A program made the translations under genes and the position numbers. From positions 186,001 to 250,000 of the forward strand of contig CAVVNM010000023.1 in the NCBI GenBank assembly GCA_963749575.1: 64,000 nt of DNA, given 5' to 3'. Positions 53,506 to 63,630 of the stretch are shown here, one piece after another. The DNA comes from JAMXLO01 sp963749575 (GTDB taxonomy: Bacteria; Pseudomonadota; Alphaproteobacteria; Acetobacterales; Acetobacteraceae). Position 1 is the stretch's first letter. Each line of letters begins with the position of its first letter. A model generated the notes under the pieces. That model saw only the letters and a list, made by a program, of their open reading frames with translations, ran no database searches and had not been told where the DNA came from.

Positions 53506-54321
53506 ATGAACGGAACAAGGTCCGGCCGCGCGCATGTTATTGCCGGAGGCTTTCCGCCTGGTTCGGCCGCCGGGCACGACCACGATTATGCCCGCCTGCG
53601 GCTGCTGGGGCTGCTGGCCGAGCAGAATGTTGCGGCCTCGGTCGGCAACGATTTTGCCGATGTCGAGAAATGGCTGCCGATCAGCCGGTTGCTGGTCAGC
53701 TACGTGGCCGGCCCCTACCCCGACACGGCGCAGTGCCAAGCCATCAGGTCCTGGCTGGAGGCGGGCGGCCACTGGCTGGGCCTGCACGGCACCAGTGGCG
53801 GCCGCGCCGAGCGGGTGGAGGGGTTTCGCCAGCGCCGCACCGTCAAGACCGAGCACCACGCCCTGCTCGGCAGCCGCTTCCTGACCCATCCGCCGATCCG
53901 CCGGATCCGGGTCGACGTGCGCGACCCCGAACACGAGATCACCCGAGGGCTCGGCACGTCGTTCGAGGTCGAGGACGAACCGTACTTCATCGAGCTGCAG
54001 GATCCAGGTGCGACGCGGATCCTGCTGAGCGCCGAGTACGGCCCGGAAGCCGTGTCGCCCAGCATCGGAACCATCTACCCCTCCGACACCTCGCTGCAAT
54101 CCGACGGCAAGACGCGCGTGATCGGCTATACGCGCGACGTCGGCCGCGGCGGCGTGACCTACTTTGCGCTCGGCCATTGCCACAACCCCGCCACCCGCCC
54201 TGGCCGGGCCGGCGACCCAGCGGACCCCACGCCGGCCACCTTCCGCGGCGCGTGGGAGTCGGACGCGTTCATCGCGCTGCTGCGCAATGCCATCGGCAGG
54301 GGCGCCAACTCGAGCGGGTGA
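53506..54321 (+). CDS. ThuA-like (trehalose-utilisation type) domain protein
   Basis: This 271-residue protein matches the ThuA/glutamine-amidotransferase-like fold: H-V-I-A-G-G-F-P-P-G at the first strand, L-L-V-S-Y-V-A-G-P-Y-P-D, and W-L-G-L-H-G-T-S-G-G, the small-residue turn near residue 92. Y-F-A-L-G-H-C-H-N-P lies in the C-terminal third. ThuA proteins are linked to sugar utilisation, but their reaction is undefined. The start ATG 53506 follows GAACGAGGTGATCC. It lies 93 bp after the Trypco1-like gene, on the same strand; a shared function cannot be claimed. Confidence 0.82.
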   Translation: MNGTRSGRAHVIAGGFPPGSAAGHDHDYARLRLLGLLAEQNVAASVGNDFADVEKWLPISRLLVSYVAGPYPDTAQCQAIRSWLEAGGHWLGLHGTSGGRAERVEGFRQRRTVKTEHHALLGSRFLTHPPIRRIRVDVRDPEHEITRGLGTSFEVEDEPYFIELQDPGATRILLSAEYGPEAVSPSIGTIYPSDTSLQSDGKTRVIGYTRDVGRGGVTYFALGHCHNPATRPGRAGDPADPTPATFRGAWESDAFIALLRNAIGRGANSSG

Positions 54322-54363
54322 TCCGGCGGCGCTGCGGCCACTGCGATCGAAAGGGCACAGGCA

Positions 54364-55068
54364 ATGGCCGTGGGCGCGACGCTGTCCCGACTGAAGGCCT
54401 CATTGGCTGCTTCGGCGGGGACCGTCGTGTTCGGAATGGAGGACGGGACGGTCTCCATTTTCGGGCTGGTTTTCGGGGTTGCCGCCACCACGACCAGCAG
54501 TGTCGCGGTGCTGGTGGCGGGCGCATCGGGGGCTGCCGCTGCGGCGGTTTCGATGATGGCCGGTGCCTATCTCGATGCGGAGACCAGCCAAGACGAGCAG
54601 CAGGCGCGCCAGACACGCCTGGGGTCCGACCTGACGGCGAACCACGCCGACATTGCCGCGCAGCTTTCCGACCGGCTGGCGAGCGCGGGCCTGACCGCTC
54701 CGCAATCGGCCGCGCTGACCGGAGCGGTGCAGCACGATACGGCAGCGCTGCAGGGGCTGCTGGTTGCCTTGCAGGCCTCCCCGGGTGGTCAGTTGAATCC
54801 CCTGGAGCAGGCGCTATGGATGCTGGTCGCGGATTTTTTGTCTGCCGCGGTCCCGATCGCGCCCTTCATGTTGCTTCCGATCGCCCAGGCCCGGATCGTG
54901 TCGGCGATCATCACGATCGCACTGCTGGTCGCGCTCGGGGTCGGCCGGGCGCGGATCGGCAAACGCAGCGTCGCCCGCACCGTCATGGAGACCGTTTCGA
55001 TGGGCGTCACCGCCGCGCTGGCAGGTGTTGCACTGGGCATGCTGATCGATCGCAGCTTCGGTGGATGA
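54364..55068 (+). CDS. VIT1/CCC1-type transporter family protein
   Basis: This 234-residue membrane protein opens with G-T-V-V-F-G-M-E-D-G-T-V-S-I-F-G-L-V-F-G-V, the VIT1/CCC1 signature of iron and manganese transporters. It has about five membrane segments, with a cytosolic helical loop of about 70 residues (the Q-A-R-Q-T-R-L-G-S-D region) that binds metal in the plant VIT1. Two further hydrophobic hairpins end the protein. Metal-binding residues in the loop are fewer than usual (one E-T-S-Q-D-E), so transport is uncertain. It follows the ThuA-like gene by 42 bp. Confidence 0.78.
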   Translation: MAVGATLSRLKASLAASAGTVVFGMEDGTVSIFGLVFGVAATTTSSVAVLVAGASGAAAAAVSMMAGAYLDAETSQDEQQARQTRLGSDLTANHADIAAQLSDRLASAGLTAPQSAALTGAVQHDTAALQGLLVALQASPGGQLNPLEQALWMLVADFLSAAVPIAPFMLLPIAQARIVSAIITIALLVALGVGRARIGKRSVARTVMETVSMGVTAALAGVALGMLIDRSFGG

Positions 55069-55179
55069 TCCTCGCCACCAGCTTCCGATCGAGCGTTCTT
55101 GCCGTGTCGCGGCTGTGCGGTAACCATGCACCAAGGCCGCATGGCCCAAACCGCATCGATCTCACGGGGGAAACCAAGT

Positions 55180-56478
55180 ATGCCGGTCAACCGTCCGTCA
55201 CGTCAGCTTCGACGCATGCAGTGGATTGCGATCATCCTGGTCACCGCGGCGATCGCGATGAACTACATGGACCGCTCGACCCTGGCGATCGGCAACCTGA
55301 AGATACGCGAGGAATTCGGCATCAACGCGACCGCGATCGGAGCCCTGGGATCCGCCTGGGCGCTGACCTACGGCATCGCCCAGTTGCCGTCGGGCTATCT
55401 GCTGGATCGGATCGGCCCGAAAGTCCTGGTCGGCGCCGCAATGATCCTGTGGTCGCTGTGCCAGGCGGCCGGCGGGTTGGCCACCTCATACTTTCAGTTG
55501 ATGCTGTCCCGCATCGGGCTCGGCGCGACCGAGGCGCCATGCTTTCCGTCGGCGACGCGCTCGGTCAGCGACTGGTTCGATGTCAAGGACCGCGGCACGC
55601 CGAGTGGCGTGTATACGTCGGGCGCCTATATCGGGCCGACGCTCGCACCACCGATCCTGACCGCGTTGATGCTCGCCTTCAATTGGCGGGTGATGTTCAT
55701 CGTGATGGGCCTGGCCGGGATCGTGGCTGCCGGTCTCTGGTTCCTGATCTACCGCGACCCGAGGGCGCAGGTGCTGGAACCGCAGGACGAAGAGTATCTG
55801 CGGTCGAACCGCGAGGCGAGTTCCGCGGTTTCGCTGCGCCAATGGACCTCGCTGTTCCGATTTCGCGCAATGTGGGTGCTGATGCTTGGCGCATTCTGCA
55901 CCGGCTACATCACCTGGATGTACCAGACCTGGCTGCCGGCCTATCTCGAGATGCAGCAGCACATCAGCATCGCCAAGACCGGGCTGCTGGCCTCGGTGCC
56001 GCTGCTGTGCGCGTTCTTCGGTGCGATTGTCGGCGGCTGGGTGTCCGACCGGCTGGTCAAACGCGGCATGGAACTGGTCGCCAGCCGTCGCCTGCCGTTG
56101 ATCCTCGGTCTGCTCGGTTCCGCCGTGTTCACCGGGCTGGCCGCGATGGCCACCAGCGCGGGGGCGGCGGTCACCTTTATCGCACTCTCGATGTTCTGCA
56201 TGCAGTTCGGCATCACCTGCAAATGGATCCTGGTGACTGCGGTTACGCCGCAGGCCTATTGCGCGTCGGCGGCGAGCAATCAGAATTTCGCCGGGTTCCT
56301 CGGCGGCACGCTGTCGCCGATTCTGACCGGCTTTATCGTCGACACGACGGGATCGTTCGTGGTCGCACTGGCGATCGGTGCCGTCATCACGCTGATCGGA
56401 GCGGCGCTGTTCCAGTTCTTCATGACGACGGTGATCGACGAGGGCGAACTGGAAAGATACGCACTTGCGCCGGCCTGA
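55180..56478 (+). CDS. MFS transporter, anion:cation symporter (ACS)-type
   Basis: This 432-residue permease has about 12 membrane segments. I-A-M-N-Y-M-D-R-S-T-L-A near residue 25 is the ACS-family landmark, as in glucarate/hexuronate transporters, together with G-Y-L-L-D-R-I-G-P-K and R-I-G-L-G-A-T-E-A-P-C-F-P. The likely substrates are sugar acids or other organic anions. I start at ATG 55180; an in-frame ATG at 55141 is also possible. A metal-dependent hydrolase gene follows by 61 bp, suggesting a catabolic pair. Confidence 0.88.
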   Translation: MPVNRPSRQLRRMQWIAIILVTAAIAMNYMDRSTLAIGNLKIREEFGINATAIGALGSAWALTYGIAQLPSGYLLDRIGPKVLVGAAMILWSLCQAAGGLATSYFQLMLSRIGLGATEAPCFPSATRSVSDWFDVKDRGTPSGVYTSGAYIGPTLAPPILTALMLAFNWRVMFIVMGLAGIVAAGLWFLIYRDPRAQVLEPQDEEYLRSNREASSAVSLRQWTSLFRFRAMWVLMLGAFCTGYITWMYQTWLPAYLEMQQHISIAKTGLLASVPLLCAFFGAIVGGWVSDRLVKRGMELVASRRLPLILGLLGSAVFTGLAAMATSAGAAVTFIALSMFCMQFGITCKWILVTAVTPQAYCASAASNQNFAGFLGGTLSPILTGFIVDTTGSFVVALAIGAVITLIGAALFQFFMTTVIDEGELERYALAPA

Positions 56479-56539
56479 TTGCCGCGGGGCGGCTCACGAC
56501 GTCTTTGAACGCCACGGGTTCAGCGAAGGATTGGAAGTC

Positions 56540-57386
56540 ATGCTGACAATAGACTCCCAGGTGCACGCCTATGAACGCGATCACCCCGGCAGACCCTGGG
56601 CCGGTGTGCTGCGCGGACCGCCGGCGGTCACCGGCGACGATATGGTCGCGGCGATGGACGCTGTCGGTGTCGATGGGGCGCTGCTGGTTTCACCGTTCTC
56701 CATGTACCGCTACGACGCCAGCTACGCGCTCGAGGTTCACGCCACGCATCCCGGCCGGTTCGGGCTGATCAAGCCGGTCGACCCGAGCGATCCTGGCGTG
56801 GCGGATACGATCGCCGACTGGGCGGCGACCGATGGCACAGTCGGCATTCGGCTGATGCTGAATCGTGACGGCGTTGCGACCGATGCCGACCGATCCCGGC
56901 CTCAACCGGGTGCTGGCCGCCGGCGCGCGACATGCCTTGCCGGTGAACCTCATGTGCACGGGACGGCTGGAGCAGGCCGGACTGCTGGCGGCGCGGAACC
57001 CGGAAACCAGCGTGGTGATCGACCACCTCGGCCTGCCGCAACCGCATGAGCCGCCGGCCCCCGCGGCACCGTTCGCCGACCTGCCGAAGCTGCTGGCGCT
57101 GGCCGCCCACGACAACGTCACGGTGAAGATCAGCGGGGCCTGCACGCTGTCGCACGAGCCTTTCCCGTATCAAGATCTGTGGGATCCGCTGGCTCGCATC
57201 TTCGATGGGTTTGGCTTGCATCGGTGCATGTGGGGCACCGACTGGACCCGGGCGGTGGCACTGCTGACGTACCAGCAGGGGGTCGAGGCGTTTCGCGTCA
57301 CCGACCGCCTGTCCGCCAGCGACCGGAGCGCCCTGATGGGGGAGACGCTACGGCGGGTCTACCGGTGGTCGCCGTCGCGACGGTGA
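56540..57386 (+). pseudogene. Amidohydrolase (amidohydro_2 TIM barrel), frameshifted
   Basis: The gene encodes an amidohydrolase of about 281 residues once one shift is repaired. The start M-L-T-I-D-S-Q-V-H-A-Y-E-R contains the metal-binding I-D-X-Q-V-H of the amidohydrolase-2 group. V-V-I-D-H-L-G and M-W-G-T-D-W are the later conserved strands. The frame changes near 56885, where one extra C (GACCGATCC) separates D-A-D from D-P-G-L-N-R. Members hydrolyse lactones or decarboxylate aromatic acids. With the MFS gene 61 bp upstream it may process the imported acid. Confidence 0.85.
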
Positions 57387-57486
57387 GCCACGGCCGGCGG
57401 CGTCGCGGCCGGCGTCCGACCATGACAGTTCCACCGGCCATCCGGAACCGCTTGCATTCCGCGCCGCAACATCCAACCATCTCAGC

Positions 57487-59997
57487 ATGCCCGGTCTGGA
57501 TTCCGGTTTCGCTCCGCGTGTCAAAGCCGTTCTGGGCCCGACGAACACCGGCAAGACCCATCTCGCCATCGAGCGCATGCTGGCACACGCGTCGGGCATC
57601 ATCGGGTTCCCGCTGCGCCTGCTCGCCCGCGAGAACTACGACCGCATGGTCGCGCAGAAGGGTGCCCGCTACGTTGCCCTGATCACCGGCGAGGAGAAGA
57701 TCGTCCCGCCCGATGCGCGCTGGTTCTCCTGCACCGTCGAGGCGATGCCGCTCGATCGCGACGCCGAGTTCCTGGCGGTGGACGAGATTCAGCTCTGCGC
57801 CGACCCCGACCGCGGCCACGTGTTCACCGACCGGCTGCTGCACGCCCGCGGCCTGGTCGAAACCATGTTCTTGGGCGCCGAGACGATCCGGCCGCTGCTG
57901 CAGCGGCTGGTGCCGCAGGCCAGCGTGGAGACGCGGCCGCGGTTCTCGCAGCTCAGCCACGCCGGCCCGGTCAAGCTGGTCCGCCTGCCTCCCCGCTCCG
58001 CCGTGGTCGCGTTCAGCGCCGCCGAGGTCTACGCCATCGCCGAGCTGATCCGGCGCCGGCGCGGCGGCTGCGCGGTGGTGATGGGGCGGCTCAGCCCACG
58101 CACCCGCAACGCGCAGGTGGCGCTGTACCAGGACAAGGAGGTGGACTTCCTGGTCGCCACCGACGCGATCGGCATGGGGCTCAACATGGACGTGAACCAT
58201 GTGGCCTTCGCCGCGATGGGGAAGTTCGACGGTCACCGCCCGCGCCGGCTCACCCCGGCCGAGGTGGCGCAGATCGCCGGCCGTGCCGGCCGTGGCATGC
58301 GCGACGGCACGTTCGGCACCACCGCCCAGTGCCCGCCGCTGGCCGATGAGGTGGCGACCGCGGTGGAGGCGCACAGCTTCGAGGCACTGGAGCAGCTGTG
58401 CTGGCGCAACAGCGACCTCGACCTGAGCCATGTCGATGCGCTGCTCGCCACCCTGATGGCGCCGCCGCCCGGCCCCGGGCTGGTGAAGGGCAACGACGCC
58501 GCCGACCTGGAGACGCTGGCCGCGCTGGCGAACGAGCCCGAGATGCGTCGCCTCGCGCACGGACGCAGGATGGTTCGGCGGCTGTGGGAGGCCTGCCAGA
58601 TCCCGGACTTTCGCAAGCTGGCGGACGACACGCACACCAAGCTCTGCGCGCGGGTGTTCGGCCACATCGCGCGCGACCAGCATCTGCCGACCGACTGGCT
58701 GGCCGGACAGATCGGCGCGCTGGCCCGCGCGGACGGCGATATCGACACGCTGATGCAGCGGCTCGCCGGCGTCCGCGTGTGGTCGTACATCGCTGCACGC
58801 GCCGACTGGGTGCAGGACAGCGCACACTGGCAGGGACGCGCACGTGAGGTCGAGGACCTGCTGTCGGACGCGCTGCATGAGCGGCTGACCAGCCGCTTCG
58901 TCGATCGCCGCGCCGCGCACCTGATGCGGCGGCTGGAGGCGGGCGAAACCGAGGAGCTGCTTTCGGCGGTCACCCGCCGCGGCGAGGTGATCGTCGAGGG
59001 TCACCCGGTCGGTCGCGTCGCCGGCTTTGGCTTTGCCCCCGATCCGGCCGCCGAGGGCGACGAGAAGCGCCTCGTGCTGCGCGCCGCGCGGCGGGCACTG
59101 CGCGAGGAGATGCCGCGTCGCGTCGCTGTGGTGGCGGCGGCGCCGGACACCGCCTTCGCGTTCGACGGCGACGGCACGCTGATCTGGGACGGCGTGCCGA
59201 TCGCTCGGCTGAGGCGAGGCGCCAGCGCGCTGCGACCGCGCGTGCAGATGCTGGACAGCGAGTTCCTCGACGGTGCGCAGCGCGAGCGGCTGCGCATTCA
59301 GGCTGCAGCGGTTCGTGGACGACCGGGTTCACCATGACCTGGCGCCGCTGCTCGCGGCCGTCGAGCGCGGCAGGATGCGGCCGGAATTCCGCGGCCTGCT
59401 GCATCGCCTGACCGAGGCTCTCGGCCTGATCGTAGGCGATGAAGGCGAGGCGCTGCCCGCCCGGTGCGCGCGCCGCGCTGAAGGCGATCGGCGTCAAGGC
59501 CGGTCGCTTCGGCCTGTTCCTGCCGGCGCTGCTGAAGCCACGCGCCGCCGCCATGCGCGCCCGGCTGTGGGGCTTGCACCATGGAGTGGCGGTGCCCGAA
59601 TTGCCGCCGCCGGACGTGGTGTCGGTGGCGCGCCGGCAGGATTGGCCCGCCGGTTTCGCCGATGCCATGGGCTGGCTGGAGGCTGGTCCGGTGCTGCTGC
59701 GGCTCGATATCGCCGAACGGGTCGCCGCCGAACTGGCCTGGGCGGCGCGGCGCCGGGCGACCGCCATGCCGGGCGGCTTGGCATCGCGGTTCTCGCTGAG
59801 GGCCGATCTGCTGCCTGTGGTGCTGCGGCGTCTCGGCTTCCGCGTCGGTGCCGGCCGAGGTCCTGGCGGCGGACGCATACGGCCCGCCGGCGCCTGCCAT
59901 GTTGCTGCCGCTGCGGCGTCGCCGGCCGGCCGCAAGCGAAACTCTGCCAGTGCGTTCGCACGGCCCGTTCGCCGCGTTGGCGGTGCTGAAGCGCTAG
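57487..59997 (+). pseudogene. SUV3-type DEAD/DEAH RNA helicase, three frameshifts at its 3' end
   Basis: The first 616 residues form an intact helicase core: Walker A G-P-T-N-T-G-K-T at residues about 16-23, Walker B A-V-D-E-I-Q, the motif T-D-A-I-G-M-G-L-N and A-Q-I-A-G-R-A-G-R. These match the SUV3/YgcB-like helicases of alphaproteobacteria and mitochondria, which work with RNA degradation complexes. The C-terminal tail, present in three successive frames (near 59300, 59470 and 59847), ends at TAG 59997. Each shift is in the direction of one extra base. Restored length is about 833 residues. An S4-domain gene follows immediately. Confidence 0.88.
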
Positions 59998-60001
59998 GGG
60001 G

Positions 60002-60305
60002 ATTGCCATCGCCGAGACGGAAGACCGCGACTGGCAGCGCCTGGACAAGTGGCTCTGGTGCGCGCGGTTCATGCGGCAGCGCAGCGACTGTGCCGCCCTG
60101 GTGGCCCGTGGCTCGATCCGCATCAATCGCCAGCCCACCGACAAAGCCCATGCGCGGCTGCGCATCGGCGACGTTCTGACCGTGCCGGTGCACGGCGCGG
60201 TCCGCGTGGTGCGCGTCATTTCGCTGGCCGCGCGCAGGGGTCAGGCCCGAGGCCCGGTTGCTCTACGAGGAGATCAGCGAGGTGGTCGGCGGACCTTGCA
60301 CGTGA
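60002..60305 (+). pseudogene. S4-domain RNA-binding protein (Hsp15-like), frameshifted; start codon uncertain
   Basis: The sequence Q-R-L-D-K-W-L-W-C-A-R-F and V-A-R-G-S-I-R-I-N is the S4 RNA-binding domain of the Hsp15/YrfH group, which acts on stalled ribosomal subunits. One shift near 60245 brings in E-A-R-L-L-Y-E-E-I, the usual C-terminal helix. No ATG, GTG or TTG start is in frame between the upstream stop at 59987 and the S4 domain; an ATT at 60002 precedes I-A-E-T. The original start may have been altered. About 101 residues would be made. The helicase-S4-FdxA-CarD order is common in this group of bacteria. Confidence 0.8.
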
Positions 60306-60355
60306 ACGGAATCGTCGGCATATCGCCGCTCTGACAGCCGCGCCGGGGACTGAAC

Positions 60356-60688
60356 ATGACCTATGTGGTCACCGAGACCTGCATTCGCTGCAAGTACATG
60401 GACTGCATCGAGGTCTGCCCGGTGGACTGTTTCTACGTCGGCGAGAACATGCTGGTCATCCATCCGGACGAGTGCATCGACTGCGGCGTCTGCGAGCCGG
60501 AATGCCCGGTCGAGGCGATCGTGCCGGACAGCGATGACAAGGCGGCCGACTGGCTGGAGCAGAACCGGACCTACGCAGCGCTGTGGCCGAACATCACGCG
60601 GAAGGGCGAGCCGCCGGCAGACGCCGACGAGTGGAAGGACAAGCCGGACAAGGCCAAGATGTTCTCGCCCAATCCGGGAAAGGCCTGA
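60356..60688 (+). CDS. fdxA: Ferredoxin FdxA (7Fe-8S type)
   Basis: FdxA is a small electron carrier with one 3Fe-4S and one 4Fe-4S cluster. The 110-residue protein has C-I-R-C-K-Y-M-D-C and C-P-V-D-C at the N-terminus, and C-I-D-C-G-V-C-E-P-E-C-P around residue 45, which is the usual cluster set. M-T-Y-V-V-T-E-T-C and the C-terminal W-P-N-I-T block are typical of the alphaproteobacterial FdxA. The start is ATG 60356, 51 bp after the S4 gene stop. It is intact. Confidence 0.95.
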   Translation: MTYVVTETCIRCKYMDCIEVCPVDCFYVGENMLVIHPDECIDCGVCEPECPVEAIVPDSDDKAADWLEQNRTYAALWPNITRKGEPPADADEWKDKPDKAKMFSPNPGKA

Positions 60689-60924
60689 TCCGGACGGCAA
60701 GCGGAGCCGGCTCAATCGGAGATGTGGCGGCTGCCTGCATCGCGGCGCATGCCTTGCCCGATGACGTAACGCCGGTTTGATGCTATATTGGTTTGTATAG
60801 GCGGCGGCGGTTGCGCGCGAGACGCAACGGGTGGCGCCATTCCCAGGAGCCGATCCATCGGAGCGGGGTGTGCGGGCCGGACGACTGATCCCGGCCACGC
60901 CGACCACCGAGCAGATCGCAATGC

Positions 60925-61898
60925 ATGAGGGGCAAAGGTCTAGACGTGTCAAGCATGAAGGTATCGGCTGGAACCGCGGTGAAGGGTCGTGGAGCCGCTG
61001 CTGCACGCCACGCGGCTCCCCGTCGTGCGGCCAAGCCGGCGCAGGCGGTCGCGGCAGCGAAGAAGACAGCGGCTCCGGCGGAGCCTGCCAAGCCGACCGC
61101 GGGCAAAGTCGTCGCCAAGCCCGCGGCCAAGGCTCCCGCGGCGGCGAAGCCGGCGGCGCCCAGGGCGGCCCCAGGCCGGTGCCCGGCAAGCCGGAGCTCC
61201 GGCCGGTGCCGGCGGCGCCGGCCGCGGATACGCCGCCGAAGCCACCGGCCGCCAAGCCGTCTGCTGCGCCGCAGCAGGCGGCACAGCCCAAGGCCGCGGC
61301 GATCCCGCCGCGGCCCGCTACGGCACCGGCCGCCGCCGCCGTCACACCTGCTCCGGCAGAACGCAGGCCGATGATGCCGGATCGGCTGCCGCCCAGACCG
61401 CCAGCCAAGGCCGAGACCTTCATCGAGGGCGATCACGTCGTCTATCCGACGCACGGCGTGGGCAAGGTCGAGCGGATCGCGACCGAGGAAATCGCCGGGC
61501 ACAAGCTCGAACTGATCCACATCACGTTCGAGGAGAACCGGATGACACTCCGCGTGCCGGTGGCAAAGGCACGCTCCGCCGGGCTGCGCAAGCTGGCCAC
61601 GCGCAAGCTGTTCGACGAGGCGCTGGCGGTGCTGAAGGGTCGGGCACGGATCAAGCGCACGATGTGGTCGCGCCGCGCTCAGGAGTATGAGGCGAAGATC
61701 AACTCGGGCGACCCGCTGGCGATCGCCGAGGTGGTGCGCGACCTGCATCGCAACGCCGGTCAGCCGGACCAGAGCTTTTCCGAGCGGCAGATCTATGAGG
61801 CGGCGATGGATCGCCTGGCGGCGGAACTGGCGGCGCTCGACAAGACCGACAAGCTGACCGCGGCGACCAAGCTGACGAATTTCCTGAAGACGGTGTGA
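60925..61898 (+). pseudogene. carD: CarD-family transcriptional regulator with long Ala/Pro/Lys tail, frameshifted
   Basis: The C-terminal ~170 residues are a CarD/CdnL domain: F-I-E-G-D-H-V-V-Y-P-T-H-G-V-G-K-V is the RNA-polymerase-binding Tudor-like start. The DNA-binding helical half follows with K-L-F-D-E-A-L and W-S-R-R-A-Q-E-Y-E. CarD stabilises RNA polymerase open complexes. Ahead of it is a tail of about 145 residues made almost only of Ala, Pro and Lys. One base is lost near 61175, where frame 1 (from 60925, M-R-G-K-G-L-D-V-S-S-M-K) passes to the CarD frame. The true start may be ATG 60955 (M-K-V-S-A). A longer frame from 60831 is a misread. Confidence 0.85.
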
Positions 61899-61907
61899 GG
61901 CGCGGCC

Positions 61908-62668
61908 TCACACCTTGACGTGGTGCTCCACCGGGACCGAGCGGCAGTCCATCTCGTATTCCAGCCCCTCGACCGGCGGGCGGGCGAAGTGCCAGATCAG
62001 GCCGTGCTGTGCCGCGCCGCGCTGCACGATCTCGTCCGCCAGGTAGCGAGTGGAGATCGTGCACCGCATAGACCTGCGTCGCGGTGGTATCGGCCCAGCG
62101 TCTTGCCGAGGACTGCCATGCGCTCCTCCATTCGGCCGAGCACGAACACGGCCTTCTCGCGCATGGCGTCGGGGCTGGTCTCGCCGTAGCGGACGATGCG
62201 CTCGCGGTACGGCGCCGGTCCGTCACCGGCCTCGCCGCTGCCGGCGATGACGAACGAGCCTGATGCGCCGTCGGCCGGGCGGGCGAAGCAGAACGCGTGG
62301 AAGCTCGGTTCGGCTGGCTTGTGCAGCGGCGGGATGACATTGCTGCGCGCCACCGGGTTGTCGTTGTCGTTCTTCATTACACCCCAGCGCTGCAGCGTCT
62401 CGGTGTATTGGCGGTTGAACGCGATGAAGCCGGCTTCGGTGAACTGCGCCGGCGAGCGCAGCTCGCAGGCACAGAAGCCGATGAGTGGCACGCCTTGCCT
62501 GCCCAGGTGCTGCTCGATCCAGGCAAAGCCGGCGGCGAGCGGCAGCGGCCGGGCGAATTCCACCCGTTCGATCCGGTGGCCGGCGAGCGCCTCGACGCCG
62601 CCGGAATACTGGAATGCGTACGGGATGTAGCGGTAGCCGCCCGCCGGAATGTCGATCGTCGCCGTCAT
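61908..62668 (-). pseudogene. CnbZ-like 2-amino(chloro)muconate deaminase family protein, two frameshifts
   Basis: The frame begins T-A-T-I-D-I-P-A-G-G-Y-R-Y-I-P after an AGGGGAGAGCAC site. F-C-A-C-E-L-R-S-P, F-V-I-A-G-S-G-E, the A-D-T-T-A-T-Q-V-Y block and Y-E-M-D-C-R-S-V-P at the end match what I recall of the CnbZ family, which deaminates 2-amino-5-chloromuconate or 2-aminomuconate. Extra bases near 62105 and 62060 break the frame; the parts join to about 253 residues. No other nitroarene or aminophenol pathway gene is nearby, so the physiological role is unclear. Confidence 0.75.
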
Positions 62669-62686
62669 GTGCTCTCCCCTCATGCA

Positions 62687-62714
62687 AAGGGCCTCGGGTT
62701 GCCCCGAGGCCCTT
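62687..62714 (-). terminator. Rho-independent-like terminator
   Basis: A perfect 12-bp stem AAGGGCCTCGGG/CCCGAGGCCCTT with a four-base loop lies here. On the minus strand it ends in CCCTTTG, a short U tract, 25 bp after the BI-1 gene stop. It likely ends that transcript and insulates the CnbZ-like gene. Confidence 0.8.
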
Positions 62715-62738
62715 GGTAGCACAGCCGCGCGCGACTGG

Positions 62739-63509
62739 CTAGCTGTTGTTCCGGTTGCCCAGCAACTGCAGCAGCAGCATGAACAGGTTGATGAAGTTCA
62801 GATACAGGCTCAGCGCATCGTATACGCTGCGCTTCGCCGCGCCCTCCGGCCCCTCGGCATAGGCATACTGCACGTAGGTCGCCTTGATCCGCTGCGTGTC
62901 GTATGCGGTGAGGCCGACGAACACGACCACGCCGATGATGCTGATGGCGAACTGCAACGCAGAACTGGCGAGGAAGATGTTCACCAGCCCGGCGATGATG
63001 ATGCCGAACAGCCCCATCATCAGGAAGCTGCCGAAGCGGCTGAGGTCCGCCTTGGTCGTGTAGCCGTAGATGCTCATCGCGGCGAAGGTCGCGGCCGTGA
63101 TGAAGAACACGCGGACGATCAACTCGCTGGTGTAGATCAGGAAGATGTTGGTCAGGCTGGCGCCCATCGCGGCGCAGAACAGCCAGTACAGCGTCTGCGC
63201 GGTGGTGCGTGACAGCCGGTTCACCCCCATGCTCAGCACCAGCACGAACGCCAGCGGCGCGAAGATCGAGATCATCGCCAGCGCCGACGGATGGCGTGCC
63301 ATCCCCATCGGGGTCGCCACCATCGGGTAGAACGCGTCGATCAGGCTGGTGTTGGCGATCGCGTAGGCGACGATCCCGGTCAGCAGCAGGCCGGAGGTCA
63401 TCCAGTTGTAGACCCGCAGCATGTATGCGCGGAGCCCGGCGTCCAGGACCGCAGCGGTCGTGGCGGCCGATGCTCTTGGGTAGGTCCGGTAGTCGGGACT
63501 GAAGGCCAT
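62739..63509 (-). CDS. Bax inhibitor-1 / YccA family membrane protein
   Basis: This 256-residue protein has seven predicted membrane segments and no signal peptide. The BI-1 landmarks are visible: Y-M-L-R-V-Y-N-W-M at the first segment, P-L-A-F-V-L-V-L-S-M-G, and the loop with G-Y-T-T-K-A-D-L-S-R-F-G (about residue 150). T-A-Y-D-T-Q-R-I lies near the end, with the acidic pair needed for pH-dependent Ca2+ leak in BsYetJ. Bacterial YccA-type members interact with FtsH or act as leak channels. A terminator follows. The start ATG follows AAACGAGGGAAACC. Confidence 0.93.
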   Translation of the reverse strand: MAFSPDYRTYPRASAATTAAVLDAGLRAYMLRVYNWMTSGLLLTGIVAYAIANTSLIDAFYPMVATPMGMARHPSALAMISIFAPLAFVLVLSMGVNRLSRTTAQTLYWLFCAAMGASLTNIFLIYTSELIVRVFFITAATFAAMSIYGYTTKADLSRFGSFLMMGLFGIIIAGLVNIFLASSALQFAISIIGVVVFVGLTAYDTQRIKATYVQYAYAEGPEGAAKRSVYDALSLYLNFINLFMLLLQLLGNRNNS

Positions 63510-63630
63510 GGTTTCCCTCGTTTACCTTTCAGGCGGATTGCCCGTGGCCGCTCAATTTGGCGATCGGCCGGGGCGGTTCAAGCCAACTTGGTAATGAAAG
63601 CTCGGTAACCCATCCGGCGTCCACCGGCCT

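Noticed and set aside
53413..54321. ThuA-like gene as part of the trypsin-Trypco1 module
   Set aside because: It is on the same strand as the small gene but 93 bp away, and its family is linked to sugar use; I see no evidence of joint function.
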